This document shows positions 18,486 through 30,705 of a stretch of 64,000 nucleotides of DNA, piece by piece. The notes under the pieces are model-generated. The model was given only the letters and a program-made list of their open reading frames with translations, did not search any database and was not told the origin of the DNA. Both the position numbers and the translations under genes were made by a program. Every line of letters starts with the position of its first letter. The stretch's first letter is position 1. The stretch is from Trichomonas vaginalis G3. Taxonomy: Eukaryota; Parabasalia; Trichomonadida; Trichomonadidae. The stretch covers positions 5,092,252 to 5,156,251 of the forward strand of contig NC_067207.1 in assembly GCF_026262505.1 (NCBI RefSeq). Reading direction: 5' to 3'.

Positions 18486-21400
18486 AAAACTCGCAAAATT
18501 GAATTAAATGAAATTGATATCAAATTTAAAATAAAAATATGAACATTAAGTCTTATAATAAATTGTAAATAAAATGTGATGTGAGAAATTTTTTGTTAAA
18601 AGTCAAATCAAATTGAATTAAATAATTTTAATTTAGAATTTGAATAGACAACACAAATATTTAACTGATTGCCGAACAACCATACTCACTTTTGTCAAAA
18701 TAATTCAAACAGAAAATAATAAAAATGAGTGAAATATATTCACTGATAGCATGTAATTCATGCCCTGGTTTCAATTGAAATTTAAATGCAACTACTTTTT
18801 TCATAATTTTGTTCATGTTTGTGCCATATATTTTATACAATCAAAATTCAGTGTGGGAATAAATTTGATCTGAAAGTTTCAGAAATACTGAATTATTTTC
18901 ATTTTTAATAATCCACTATTACCGATTTAAATTAATTTTATATAAATTGAAACACTTTTCAATCTTATTTATTTCAAAAATTTATTGACTAAATATGTAT
19001 TGATGTCAAATATTCTTTAATATATTTACCATGGAAAAATTAAAGTACTCACAAAATGTAGATTGAGAGGCGGTCAATGACTTTTGAGGGGAAATTAACG
19101 CATGGAATTTAATATTATTTAGGTTGATATTCTTGCTTATTATTTCAGAAAAAAATCTTAAAAATTTCAATATGAAAATTGAAAGCAATTCAAAAAAATT
19201 GCTAACATGTAAATTTTAATATCCTATGCATAATTTCATATTTTGAACATTTTTTATTTTTGTTTAAAACTTAAAATTTTGCGAATTTAATATAATTTAT
19301 AAAATATAATACGTATATATATTTAAAATACACTAAATTTAATTGTTAATTGACGTTTTTGGGAATGAATTTTATCAAAACATGCCTGAATCCGAAAATT
19401 TGAAAGAACGAATTACACAATCATATATGTAGAATTCAAAATACAAACTTAAAGATTGTATACGTTTAAAATTATTCAGATTGTGTTTGATTTCCACTCA
19501 TTCTGTTTCTTTTGAACTCTAACACTAACATTTCATGATGATTACATGATCCATTTATACATGGTTGAATTGTTCCAGATTCTACCAGAAAATCAATCCA
19601 AATTTCTCAAAGCATTCATGTTGATTGGACAAAATTTAAAATTTATCAGCCTGTTTCCAGAGAAACTCATATATTCCCTAATGAAATGTAATTTTTGCTA
19701 CATTTATTTCAATCAAATTTCAAAAAATTGACTGCAGAGCTTGAAAAGGTGATGAATCATGTTGTTATTAGATGTACATATTAGATTTACTATTTCCAAA
19801 AAATGCTCAAATTTGAATAGTTTTTAGAAAATTTGGAATTACACTCCTGACATTATATATAATTAAATGTTTAAATTTTATTTATTTTTCCCTTTTAATT
19901 TTATAACGTGCTCTATCAAAACTAACCTCTCAATTGAAGGCCACAAAATCTAAGTAGTGAGGGTACACAAATTTTGTATGGAGTACGGTTCAATTTTTGA
20001 GAGCCTCACTACTTAGATTTTGTGACTACCTTATATTTATTTTGATCAATCTTAATCGGAATTCTGGTATTTTATATATGTAGTAAATAGAATATGATAA
20101 TATAAATTTCATGAAAGATTTATGTAAATATCACAATTCAATTGAGAGATTTCCGAACAAAAATTCACGATTATTTACCATTTTGAAAGGTAATAAAAAA
20201 AATTGATAATTATCGAGGCTAATAGGAAAATTAATTGAATCAATTCAAAATTAATAAATTTGATTCTTTAACAGCAGAATTTGTCCATCAGCGTTTCACA
20301 TCTTGACTCAAATGTATGAATTGCAATCTGCTTAGTCATTAATTCAATCGTTTTAATGATTTAAAGCTAACATATCATTATGCAGCTTTGATTCAAGAAT
20401 TTCCAATCAATATTATTTTATTCAACTAATTAATCAAGTTTCATAATACATATTTTATGCTATTACATGGACATCATTTTTTTAGTCCCAAAAACTATAG
20501 AGTTATCAATAACGATCTTCAAATATCGTAATCCTTTCAAATTCGTTTCACATTATATATTAAAATCATTTATCTATTCTTGTCTCCTATCAAAACATTG
20601 GATTTCTGTTATCTTTTCTGGATTTATCTCTAAAAAATCTATTAAAACTGCTTTTATAACTAAACACTCTAAATATTGAGATTACACTAATGTACGTTTT
20701 TTCGTTAAATCATACACTTCAATTGAATATTGTTGTAATAAATTTCTTAATTTTTTTTTGTTTTTGAGATGATTTCCAAAGGCTTTTTGACATGACTAGA
20801 AAAATCATATGTATTAACGAAGATTGAATTATTGGAATTTTACATTTTCTGAGTATTTTTTGATTAAATTTGAAATTCAGAAATGATTAAATGCATAAAT
20901 CATTATAGTTTATAACGGAGAGTACATATAATAATCCTTAACATATTTAACAATCAAATTCAAGAATAAAAAATTAAATAACAATTAAATTCACATAAAT
21001 TATACTTAAATCCAACTATACCACCATGATATAGTGATATTCTATATCATGAAATCTCCAAAAAAAATTCAAAATCATAATTATAGAATAAAATTTCAAG
21101 CAAATTTACACTTAATTTTTAAAATTCAAAAAAAATTTGGATATTTTTGCAGAAATTTAAAACGATAAATCATTGTTATTTTTAGTATTAATACCAAATA
21201 TATCATTAAATTCACCATATTGATTATATGAAAATAAAATTAAAAAGATTGGTGTATTATTGCAAAAAATCTTTAGAAAAATGAATCAATAAAGATAAAA
21301 AATTTAACCTCAAATCGAATTATCTGCTAATCATTATTATGTTTTAACAATTTGACAGAATTGTTCAAATCCTGGACATATTTCCCAAAATGAAAGTAAT

Positions 21401-22083
21401 ATCGGACAATTCAATCTTTTTACAAATGTGCATTTACTCTATATGTATAGCAAAACAAATTCTTGTTATGTTTCAAAGCTTAAGTGCAAAAAGTCTGCCC
21501 CATATCTATATATTCACGACATTCTTTTGAGCATTCTTAGACCTTTTTTGTAGGCATAATATATTTTTCTTTTAATATCGTGATAACAATGACAGTGTGG
21601 ACTACACCTGATAAAATAATGCAACAACAATCAGCAGAAAGGCGTTCTTAATGAATTTTTTATATAACGATGAGGAAAAAATGAAAATCGGGCATGAATC
21701 ATACATACACTGGCTATAATATGAACGAAATGACTAATGCCTGCGTCGAAAGAGTAATTCAACCAATTGATCACAAAAGATGAAGTGACTACTTTCCAAA
21801 CATTTATAGATCTTTCAATTTTTTAATCAGCCGAACAATTTAAAGGACAATTTATGTAGTTTTCGAAATGTGAGTGAAATAACAAGCCGACCAACTAAAC
21901 AAATTTTTCATCGAAGGTTTCAAATTTAATGATTTTAACTATATTAACCTAAATATGTTTTAAAGTGAGGCAATAAAAATAATGTAAACTTCACAATCTC
22001 GGATCACAAAAGATAAAAACCATTCAAATAATTGAGACATTTTATAAAGAAAAATTGAGATACCACGAATATCGTTCTCATAT
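18486..22083. other. Gene-poor 3.6-kb stretch
   Basis: AT-rich. The small ORFs in it (for example 19546-19731 and 20467-20679) look like chance. The only clear structure is the 21-bp inverted repeat at 19942-20024. No RNA gene or mobile-element protein is seen. It may be an eroded repeat landscape. Confidence 0.5.
19942..20024. repeat. Perfect 21-bp inverted repeat with 41-nt spacer
   Basis: The left arm 19942-19962 starts CACAAAATCTAAGTAG. The right arm 20004-20024 is its exact reverse complement. In DNA or RNA it would form a long hairpin. It could be the two ends of a tiny deleted transposon (mini-MITE) or a structured RNA. No clear target duplication is seen. Confidence 0.7.
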
Positions 22084-22096
22084 TCACTTTCATATA
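22084..22096 (+). promoter_or_regulatory. Inr-like initiator
   Basis: TCACTTTCATATA closely matches the trichomonad initiator TCAYTWYTCATTA. Starting at the A of TCA gives an 11-nt leader before the peroxiredoxin ATG, typical of these organisms. Confidence 0.6.
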
Positions 22097-22683
22097 ATGC
22101 TTGTTGGCAAACCAGCTCCAGCATTCAGGGCCAAGCTGTCTTCCCAGACACAGACTTCAAGGAAGTTTCTCTTGAGCAGTACAAGGGCAAGTGGCTCGTC
22201 CTCTTCTCATACCCACTCGATTCACATTCGTCTGCCCAACAGAAATCATCGAGTTCTCCAACAAGTACGAAGAATTCAAGAAGATCGGCTGCGAAGTCCT
22301 CGGCTTATCCGTTGACTCCGTCTTCACACACCTTGCTTGGATCAACACACCACGCAAGGAAGGTGGCCTCGGCGAAATCAAGTACCCACTTATCGGCGAT
22401 CTCGGCGCTAAGATCGCTAAGGAATACGGCTTCTACATGTGCGAGGCCGGCCACACACTCCGTGGTACAGCTATCATTGACCCAGAGGGCATCATCCGCC
22501 ACGTCCAGATGAACCCCAGATGTTGGCCGTAACGTCGATTGAAATCCTCCGCCTATCAAGGCTTACCAGTTCGCTGCTAAGCACGGCGAAGTTTTGCCCA
22601 GCTCAGTGGCACGGTGAGGGCGACCTTACAATCAAGCCAATCCAAAGGCCTCTAAGGAATACTTCGGAAAGGCTAACAACTAA
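22097..22683 (+). CDS. 2-Cys peroxiredoxin (thioredoxin peroxidase), broken by indels
   Basis: The protein signal runs through all three frames from ATG 22097 ([10 protein letters not shown]) to TAA 22681-22683. Recognisable in order are FTFVCPTE with the peroxidatic Cys, [32 protein letters not shown], and a C-terminal CPAQWHG with the resolving Cys (displaced by an extra T). At least five single-base indels lie near 22127, 22217, 22510, 22540 and 22595. Codons are GC-ending, unlike the neighbours, as expected for a very highly expressed gene. The enzyme reduces peroxides using thioredoxin, a main oxygen defence of trichomonads. Functional conservation everywhere suggests consensus errors rather than a pseudogene. 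Confidence 0.85.
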
Positions 22684-23154
22684 GCTTTCTATTTAAAAAT
22701 TATTAAGGTCTGATTGATGTAACTTTTAATCTTTTTTCTAAAACTTTACAACCAACAATAATAACTTATAGCAATCTTAAATTCTTCATAATACATTTTC
22801 TCTTTGATCATATCCAATATCATTTAAGAAAAATCCACCAATATTTAAGATAAATCGAATTTACAGAGAACAAACTCATAATAATTATAACCATTAAAGA
22901 TTTGAAGCTGATTCAACCGTAAATATTGTAAACGAAACACCGGATTGGATTTTTGATCGTGTGATCCAATTGATTTCAATTAACAACTTGTATACAATAA
23001 AAAATACTCTTTATCCTAACAATTCTTACATCAAAATCATCAAGGTTGAATTGTTAGGGAAATCACACAAAATAATCTTAAAATTCACTTAAAATACGTA
23101 ACTCGTATGTACATGATACTATTTAATATTCAAACAATATATAAAATGATAAAA
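22684..23154. other. Intergenic, nothing recognised
   Basis: AT-rich convergent spacer between the peroxiredoxin gene and the minus-strand gene ending at 23155. Confidence 0.5.
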
Positions 23155-23640
23155 TTATCCCCAAAAGAAAACTCTATTGGTTGATCTGATAAAGCTAGTA
23201 TTATCCGGAGGTAATCTTCTAGCTCTTTGTAAGTCGATAGTTCTACCATTTGGTAAGGATTCTGCTGATTGAATGTATTCATCGTTTCTGGAATCTATAA
23301 CATGCTCAATAACTTTGTAATCATGGAAACGTTTACTGAAAGCTTTTGTTTCCTTTTTTGGTGGATGAAATTCTCGATGTAATTGATTTTGTTCTACGCG
23401 GTAGTTTCTTTGAATCTGTTTAGATGCTAGTTCTTTTTGTCGTTTCAATGAAGAGTTCAATGCACGCTTTTGAACTGTATATTGTGATTCCCTTGTAGTA
23501 GATCTCGAAGTTTGAGCTATTTGTGGCTGTTTTTCTTTCTTTACAATAGCTTGATCGAAATTCTCACCTAAAATACTCTTCATGTTGTCACTCCATTGAA
23601 ACGCACTAACAGGTCTTCTGGAGGATAATGCAGGTCTCAT
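23155..23640 (-). CDS. Hypothetical basic protein, 161 aa
   Basis: An intact ORF begins MRPALSSRRPVSAFQW and is rich in Arg, Gln and Ser. A helical middle (LKRQKELASKQIQRNYRVEQ) and conserved-looking 'FHDYKVIEHVIDSRNDEYI' block follow. It is small, basic and low in hydrophobics, as are many flagellar or microtubule-associated proteins, but I recognise no family and do not assign a role. Confidence 0.55.
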   Translation of the reverse strand: MRPALSSRRPVSAFQWSDNMKSILGENFDQAIVKKEKQPQIAQTSRSTTRESQYTVQKRALNSSLKRQKELASKQIQRNYRVEQNQLHREFHPPKKETKAFSKRFHDYKVIEHVIDSRNDEYIQSAESLPNGRTIDLQRARRLPPDNTSFIRSTNRVFFWG

Positions 23641-23898
23641 ATAAAATCTGTCCTTTTATACGTTTGAGCACAATCTCATTTTATCTAAGACATAGAGTTG
23701 CGAAATTTTGATTCACATCTGAGAAATAACCCAATTAATGCATCCAAATGAATGCAATTACACGCTTTTACTTTCAATGTCATTCGAATTATTGCAGTGT
23801 AAAGGCTCATTTTTTCATGGAACCATGATATATATACGACAAGGAAGCTAATTATTTGTCAATCCAAAAATTGTTAATGATTTCAAAGTAAAAAAATT

Positions 23899-26212
23899 AT
23901 GAGTTCAACGTTGCAAGGCATATTGGGATATAAATCTAAGCAAAGGAAGTGAGAAAAGTCTGAAGAATACCTTGAAGATGAGAAGCCTCAATATGTTGAT
24001 GCAACAACACAGCAGCAAACGATGCATTTGCACCAATTCCCATGCCACCTTCACCAGAAAAGAAAACAGAGGCTGAAGAACCACCTAAAGAACAAAAAGA
24101 ACAAATAAATGATAATCCTCTTAATCAGTTTTCGAGCCATTAATTAATAAAGTTGAAGAACAGAAAGAAGAAGCAACGAAACCAGAAGAAAGCAAACAAG
24201 ACCAGCCTACAGAAACCAAACCCGAAGAAAACAGTACTAATCAGGAAAAAGCTGATGAATGTAATGATAAAAAAGAAGAGGAAACGAACCAAAATCAGTC
24301 GGAAGATAATATCCGTACTGATGTGAATTCTGATACAGAGCTAAATATTAACATTAAGAAGCTTATTCCTACTTTACCTGAAGATGAAAAGAAAAATGCC
24401 GAAACAAGAAGCAAGAAGAACCAAAAGAAGATAAACAAGAACCAATAAATGAAATCAAAGAGAACATTCAGCAAGCTGAAGAGCAAATAAAAGACAAAGA
24501 AAATAACGAGCAAAAGATCGAAAAGAAAAAGAAGAGAATCCAGAAAACCAACAAGAAAATACAGAAAATAAAGAAGAACCAGAAAAGAAACAAGAAAATC
24601 AAATGATTGCAGAACCAATTCACGAAATTCAAGAAAAAGTGTTAGAAATACCAATACAAGAAGAAAAACAAGAAGAAAAAACAGAGGATAAGCCAGAAGA
24701 AGCCAAAGAAGAAGAGAAACCAGTTGAAAACGAAGAAAAAACTGAAGAAAAAGAGGAAAAACAAAATCTTGAAGAGAAAATCATCATTGAACCAGTAAAA
24801 GAGATCAAAGAAGAAATAAAAGAGTCTGTAGATAACACTCCAGCAGAAGAAACAGAGAAAAAACAAGAAGAAAATAATGATCAAAATGAAGAAAGCAAAA
24901 CTGAGCTAGAAATGTCAGAATTGATCAAAGAAAAGCTGTTTAATTCACAAGATGACCAAATAATGAAGAAAAAAGAAAATGATTCAAATCATTCCAAAAA
25001 CAGTTCATCCAGATCATCGAAATCGAGGCATTCCATGCAGAGCCACTTCCGCCCCTTCCAAATGATGAAAACGAAAACAATGATGATTCGGATAATCACA
25101 CAGAGACCTTTATTACGACCGACGACACTCCCCTGATCTTTAACTACGGACAGCAGCCATATTTCGATCCTAAAGCTGTCGAAAAAGCCTACAATGACTT
25201 TGCAAAACACGGAGCGCCGCCACCGCAGAACCTTAGACCAGGGATCGTTCAGTATATCAACAGGAAGAAGGCCACAGCGCTCATGGATAGCGATTACGAC
25301 CTCGCAGAACAACTCGACCAACAAATGATCGAATTATCTCGTCTCGGAAACGAGAATGGAAACGACTACCACAGTCGACTTAAGAGCCTTGACACGAGAA
25401 CAAGTGATTTACAAGGCGAAAAGAAGGCCATGGAAGAGAAATGGCGTGAAAAACTGCAAAAACACGAAGAAGAATGCGAAATCAGGCTTGAAAAGTTGAA
25501 AGAAAAGCAGTTACAAGAGCTGGAAGAGCAGAAAGCTAAGTGGCAATCGCAAGAATATTGCAGGCAGTTCTCTAAGCCATCAATAAGACTACTGCAGCTC
25601 CGTCACCAAGAGAAGAAAATGGCTTTGTCAAGAAGATATCATGATGCAAAAGTGACAAAAAAGTTGGCCGATGATTTACAGAGCCAGGAAGAGAAGCAGG
25701 CCGAACAATTGTTAGAGGAAAGCATCCGCAAAGAGATAGGGATGATGAGGGAGAAACATTGGCGCGAAGAAGAAAAACTCAGAGAATATAATGAAAAAAC
25801 AAGGAATGATCTGGAGACACAAAAAGCAAGAGAGCTAGAACCATATGATAGCGCAATGAAAGCTATAACTCATAAAAAATCGGAAAAACCAAATCCGAAA
25901 TTCACAAAATTGCCAATTAACTTGACATCAGCAATTGCAGCTCAGACATCGACAATGAACCCTCAGCCGACAATTGCAACACCAAGAACAGTGTCTAGAA
26001 TGAAGCAGTTTCGAACAGAAAAGAAAGGAAATTTAAATTTGACTCCTGTTGATGATGAAACATTGTCAAGAGCACAGAAAATGAGTAGAATGAATCCGAC
26101 ACCAAGAGGATCAACACTTGGATCAAGGAATCAATCAAGACAACCAACAAGAATGAATTCGCCAACAAAAAGACCAAAAACGAATTCGGATTCTAGATTT
26201 CCAAAATTATAA
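23899..26212 (+). CDS. Large Glu/Lys-rich coiled-coil protein (several frame breaks)
   Basis: Coding signal starts at ATG 23899 (MSSTLQGILGYKSKQ) and passes an in-frame TGA near 23950 and several frame changes (near 24016, 24130, 24405, 24520 and 25010). It becomes a clean frame from before 25283 to the stop at 26212. The product would be about 770 residues: a Pro-rich start, a long acidic Glu/Lys/Gln repeat region (about 24060-24960), a proline-rich hinge, then a conserved helical half beginning near 'ALMDSDYDLAEQLDQQM' with coiled coil, and a basic Ser/Thr/Arg-rich tail. This C-terminal half resembles a family of trichomonad cytoskeletal-type proteins. The role is unknown. Breaks are mostly in A-rich runs. 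Confidence 0.65.
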
Positions 26213-26554
26213 TGTGTTTATTTATTTTTGTTAGATATGTATTTTTTGTATGAATAAATGTATATTACTTGCTAAATAATTTAAATTTATAATAATTCTT
26301 GAAAAATATACAAAGTTATCAATATGATTTAAAATGTTAGAGAAATAAGATCATAGTTAGAGTAATAGATAAATAACATGGCTTCTATGGTTAAAAAATA
26401 ACAAAATTTATCGAAACAAGCAGAAATATTGTCTTCGAACTAGGTTCAAAACAACAACAAAGTGTAGAAAAGCTCTAATCCTATTGGAGAATCATTATTG
26501 TTGATAATTTTCCTCATCAGTTGCAATAAAGGAAAAAAAGAAAAAAGGAAATTT
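26213..26554. other. Intergenic, nothing recognised
   Basis: AT-rich spacer between the coiled-coil gene and the tRNA gene. No ORF or repeat of note. Confidence 0.5.
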
Positions 26555-26626
26555 GCTTTCGGCGGGACTCGAACGCGCGACCTTAGGATTATGGGACCTA
26601 CGCTCTACCGATTGAGCTACGAAAGC
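26555..26626 (-). tRNA. tRNA-Met (CAT anticodon), elongator type
   Basis: On the minus strand a full cloverleaf folds: a 7-bp acceptor (GCTTTCG/CGAAAGC), a 4-bp D stem (GCTC/GAGC), and an anticodon arm TAGGT-CCCATAA-TCCTA with CAT at positions 34-36. The T loop is TTCGAGT. A TTC in the T loop argues for elongator rather than initiator Met. Oddities are C33 before the anticodon, one mismatch in the T stem and one in the anticodon stem. No intron is seen, and the CCA end is not encoded. Confidence 0.85.
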
Positions 26627-26810
26627 TTCCACATTTTAGAATTATTTTGTAATCATATCAATTATTTAACAATTCAAATTTTAAATTTTCTAAAACATAT
26701 TAATAATTGAAAACCGCTTCACTCATTCAATTTTTAATCTATTTTGGTAATATATATATATAAATCATGAATATATAAGTTTAAAAAAAAATTCAATTAT
26801 TTAGTAAGAA

Positions 26811-28290
26811 CTATGGTTTAATTTTTGCACCACGTGATATTAGAAATTGAGTTGTTTCTTTCTTATTATAAATTATTGAACAACTAAGGGGAGTCATATT
26901 ATGAGATCCCTTTGCATTGATGTCTGCTCCATTTGAAAGTAAAGTTTCTATAATTTCTTTATTACCATTACATGCTGCATGATGAAGTGCAGTATCATTC
27001 AGTTTATCTCTTATGTTGATATCAGCACCATTTGAGATAAGAAATTTTACTATTTCTTCACAACCATTTTCAGCGGCATAATGAAGAGCAGATTTTTTAT
27101 AATTGTCTTCAATAGCATTGACATCAATACCGCATGCAATTAGAAGTTCTTCAATTTCTTTACTATTTTCTCTTGCTGCAAAATGAAGAGCATTAAAACT
27201 ACGAGAAGTTTTTGCATGTATATCAGCACCATATGCAATAAGGAGTTCTGCTGTTTCTTTACTGTTTCTAGATGACGCAAAATGAAGAGGAGTCAATTTT
27301 GAAGTATTCTTTACATTAACATCAGCTCCATGCGATATAAGAAGATTTGCAATTTCTAAACTATTATATTGCAGCAATATGAATCGAAGATTTACGAGAC
27401 ATTTTAATTGTTGTAGCAACATGGCTCCATGGGCAATAAAAATTCAGCGGCTGATTTGTTATTAACAACTGAAGAATAATGAAGTGCAGACATACCTCCT
27501 TTATTTGTAAAATTTATATCGAAACTTGAAAATAAATATTCAATGAGATTAGGAAAAAAAAACAAGTGAATAAGTAAAACATTCATTGAAATGTTTGTTT
27601 GATCTAAATAAATGAAATATGCATAATATATGATAGTAATAGCAATAATTCAATTCTATTCGAGTTGTGCTCATTCATTAGATAAGTAACAAAATCAATG
27701 TATGTACAGCTAGTGAAATTGCATACAACTCCATTAATTTTTGTTCTTTCATACATTCACTCATAATATCTGGATTTCTCCTAAAAACGAATTATAAAGA
27801 CAAAGACAGTAGTTTTTTGAATTAATTTTGATCTCAATATTTGAAACATTTAACAGATCCATAATAACTACATAATTCAATCAGTGAATATGAAAGTCTT
27901 GAATTGGATATAAATCAATTTCGATTTTTGATTTAAATTAAAACCTTCTTGTTCAGTAGGAAATAAATCATCAATGTCATCGTTCACATAGCATTATAAT
28001 TGTTTTCTTCATGAAGATTGAATGGATTGATAATGTCATATTTATCAAGGTGAAATTCTTGGCAAAGTTTTGTCATGAGATTTATCCTTTAACATATGAT
28101 TATTAAATCGAAATACTTTAATAATATTTATCATACTATCTGACTAAAATATGATTTTCGATCAATATTTTGATTGTTTGTAAACATTTGTAATTTTCTT
28201 CACTTCGTTAGACCGAACTTGTAGTGCATTAATGTATCATCATAATCTTTATATTTACTGATAAGCTCTTTAAATATGATGGTCGCTCAT
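26811..28290 (-). pseudogene. Ankyrin/DUF3447 gene, unit 1 (multiple indels)
   Basis: It is homologous over its whole length to the intact copy at 34762-36294. The clean C-terminal piece (ankyrin repeats) is 27422-26811, and the N-terminal two-thirds are split by many 1-2-base deletions. The matching start is ATG 28290. The indels are spread through genic and intergenic parts of unit 1 alike, so poor consensus is more likely than true decay, but as written no intact protein is encoded. The ankyrin end also differs in a few residues from the other copies, so this is a genuinely distinct copy. Confidence 0.7.
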
Positions 28291-29205
28291 AAAAAAAGTA
28301 TTTTTATCGCTAAGACACAAAAAACAAACAATCATTCAATATACCATATGAATGCATCAAATACAAGAATATACTTAAAGTCGATTTATTTATTGAAATG
28401 AAATTATTTCTGTTGAAACCAGAAAGAAAGAAAAAATACTTTGTATGCTCATTTAATTCTGATATCAAGAAAAGCATGTGAGCATAGCAGTTCAAAAGAA
28501 TTTTTCGTACAAATGCTCAATCGAGTTAAAATACTAATTGAAATATACGAATACAAAAAAGTAAAATTTTATCATATATACTTAAAAACTCATGTGCTTA
28601 TTCTCAAAAATGGTCGAAACAATTTTATGATCTTAAACTTTGAATTTTAATTATGCCTTTATCGTTCAGTTGAGTTATTCGTACAAATCTCGTTATCTGA
28701 TAAATTAACTATAATAAATTAACATTTTTAATAATTGATGTTTATTGCTGCTGTATAATATATATAAATTAGAGTTTGTTGCTCTAGAATGTATCTGGAA
28801 AATTGCATTGATCTCAGATTAAGAAATACTGCTAACAAGTTTATATTGCTTGTGTTCTGTAGAAAAACGAAATAAATCAAATCTTATTCATTGACTCGAA
28901 TTGTGTATGAAAAACTATTGATTCAGCTTATGGATATTGCTGCTCGGAGCACTTGCGAATTTATGCGAGCATAAATTTGAATGTCACTTTTTACCCTCAA
29001 CAGCCCTTGTATAGTAATCTCAATTCAAATGATATTTTAATTTAGTTCAAACTTTTCATTTTGGTTTTCAATTTTCAGAGGTTTTGAAAACAAAAATAAT
29101 AGACAGCTGAGAATCGTACTCTATATTATATGGTATTTATATAACCTATATTTTATCGACTCTCTGAAAATAAGTTGCATTTGACAAGACTGACATTTTA
29201 TAATA
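28291..29205. other. Divergent spacer of unit 1
   Basis: Shared promoter region of the ankyrin and saposin-like genes, the same sequence class as 32236-33189 and 36295-37248 but with many small deletions. No other gene is seen. Confidence 0.6.
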
Positions 29206-29549
29206 ATGTTTTTCTTGTTATGTGCCCGTCTTGTTGGAGCTACATTTGAAGAACAATCTTGCAGTGTATGCAAGATGCTAACATGGCGAGTTCCACAATT
29301 GCTTGCACAAGGAAAAGCGACGAAAAAATTTCAAGGAGTTCAACTGTTTGCCCCGCAGTAGATCAAGCTCCGCGTAGCATGCCGAGAGTTGTCTGCCATG
29401 AGGGCTCACAAGCGCGAAATAATCAGAACATTAAGGCAGGCGAGAAACCATCAAGAAATATGTTTTCACATAAGTTTTGCCACAAACACCAATGGACATG
29501 CTCATCAAAGAGTATTTAAAGAAAGTTCAAGAAGAGAATAAAACCATAA
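29206..29549 (+). pseudogene. Saposin-like peptide gene, unit 1 (frameshifted)
   Basis: It aligns with the 33190-33549 copy from the ATG to the stop, but about ten one-base deletions or insertions break the frame. The first is near 29306, beyond the CxxC motif. As with the rest of unit 1 the cause may be consensus error. As written it cannot encode the full peptide. Confidence 0.7.
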
Positions 29550-30705
29550 TTCTGGAATAAAAGTTAATGCAAAACTTGAATCTTACATTTGTTATATAGT
29601 TTGAGCATATACATAACAACTAATATCGAAACATTTTATGTTTATATGTTTCAAAAATTGAATCTCAATAAAAAAAAGTTTATTCTAAGCAATAGTAAAA
29701 ATACATCGTAGTGAGTAATAGTCTACTAAGCATTGCTCATGGACATCGATTCTATGATAATTCATGGGAAATGTGAATTTGTTATTTTCATTTCTGGTTT
29801 AAAACGCAGGTAGTCCTTAATGTTGCAATAAACCGCACAAATGTGTTGGATTCGGTTCAATATGGAATTCTGGCTATTGGAAGAAGTCGCTTATGCTTCA
29901 ATTGATTTTTGTGTTCTATTCAATTTTTTTGAAAGAAATGCCATCATTCGCTCAAATTTTTGGCTCAATCTATGTCAGAAACGTGAGATTGAATGTATAT
30001 TTCTATGCTTGAAACTTTGATATAAATATATAGTATTTCTAATTCTCTTTCTAAATTTCATAAATATTTTTTTTCAAATGTAATACTTTCTGACAAAGAG
30101 AGTCTCAGAAGTATCAAAATGTGATTTTTAATTTCATCACTTTTTTGCGACACTAAGCGATTTTATTTAGAGAATATTTTGGAAATAGAGAATTTTCGAG
30201 ATCAATTTCGTAAGTAAAAACTTATTAGGAGATTATAGAATGGATATATTGCAATAAGACATTAGAACAATGTGATACTTAGCAAGATTAGATCTGAATA
30301 TGGGAAATGAAACTGCAAATTCTCTAATTTTTTTGTGAGCATTTATTGCATTTATTTGGTAAAGCTCACACATTGAACTGAGATTCTTTATGCGCTAAAG
30401 TATAAAAATAGTAAGTTTCCAATGTGTTTTAAAATAATTGCACTAAACAAATACTGGCTGGAGCAAATTTAAAATATTATTAGATTTATCATCGAAAATT
30501 ATCAAAATTGATAATCCAAAAAGTCTTGTAATATCCTTATGCATTTTTTTCATTATTTATAATGAATTTATAGGCTTTAATGAAAATAAGAGAATGACTA
30601 GAATCATATTTCTCGGCACATAGAATTGAAAATGGAGTTACTATAAACTAAATGGATTTATTATTTTGGTGTAAAAAATAAATAAATTCAATTATTTAGT
30701 AAGAA
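29550..30705. other. Convergent spacer of unit 1
   Basis: Non-coding 1.15 kb separating the saposin-like gene from the next ankyrin gene. It is present in units 2 and 3 (33550-34761, 37609-38820). No ORF conserved enough to be a gene. Confidence 0.5.

Noticed and set aside
24295-24884. Minus-strand ORFs rich in Phe/Leu or Ser opposite the coiled-coil gene
   Set aside because: They are mirror frames of the Glu/Lys-rich coding strand; the composition follows from GAA/AAA codons.
23899-26212. Programmed frameshifting or stop-codon recoding to explain the many frame changes
   Set aside because: Too many breaks, in varied contexts and mainly in A-rich runs, alongside the same pattern in the peroxiredoxin gene; consensus error is simpler.
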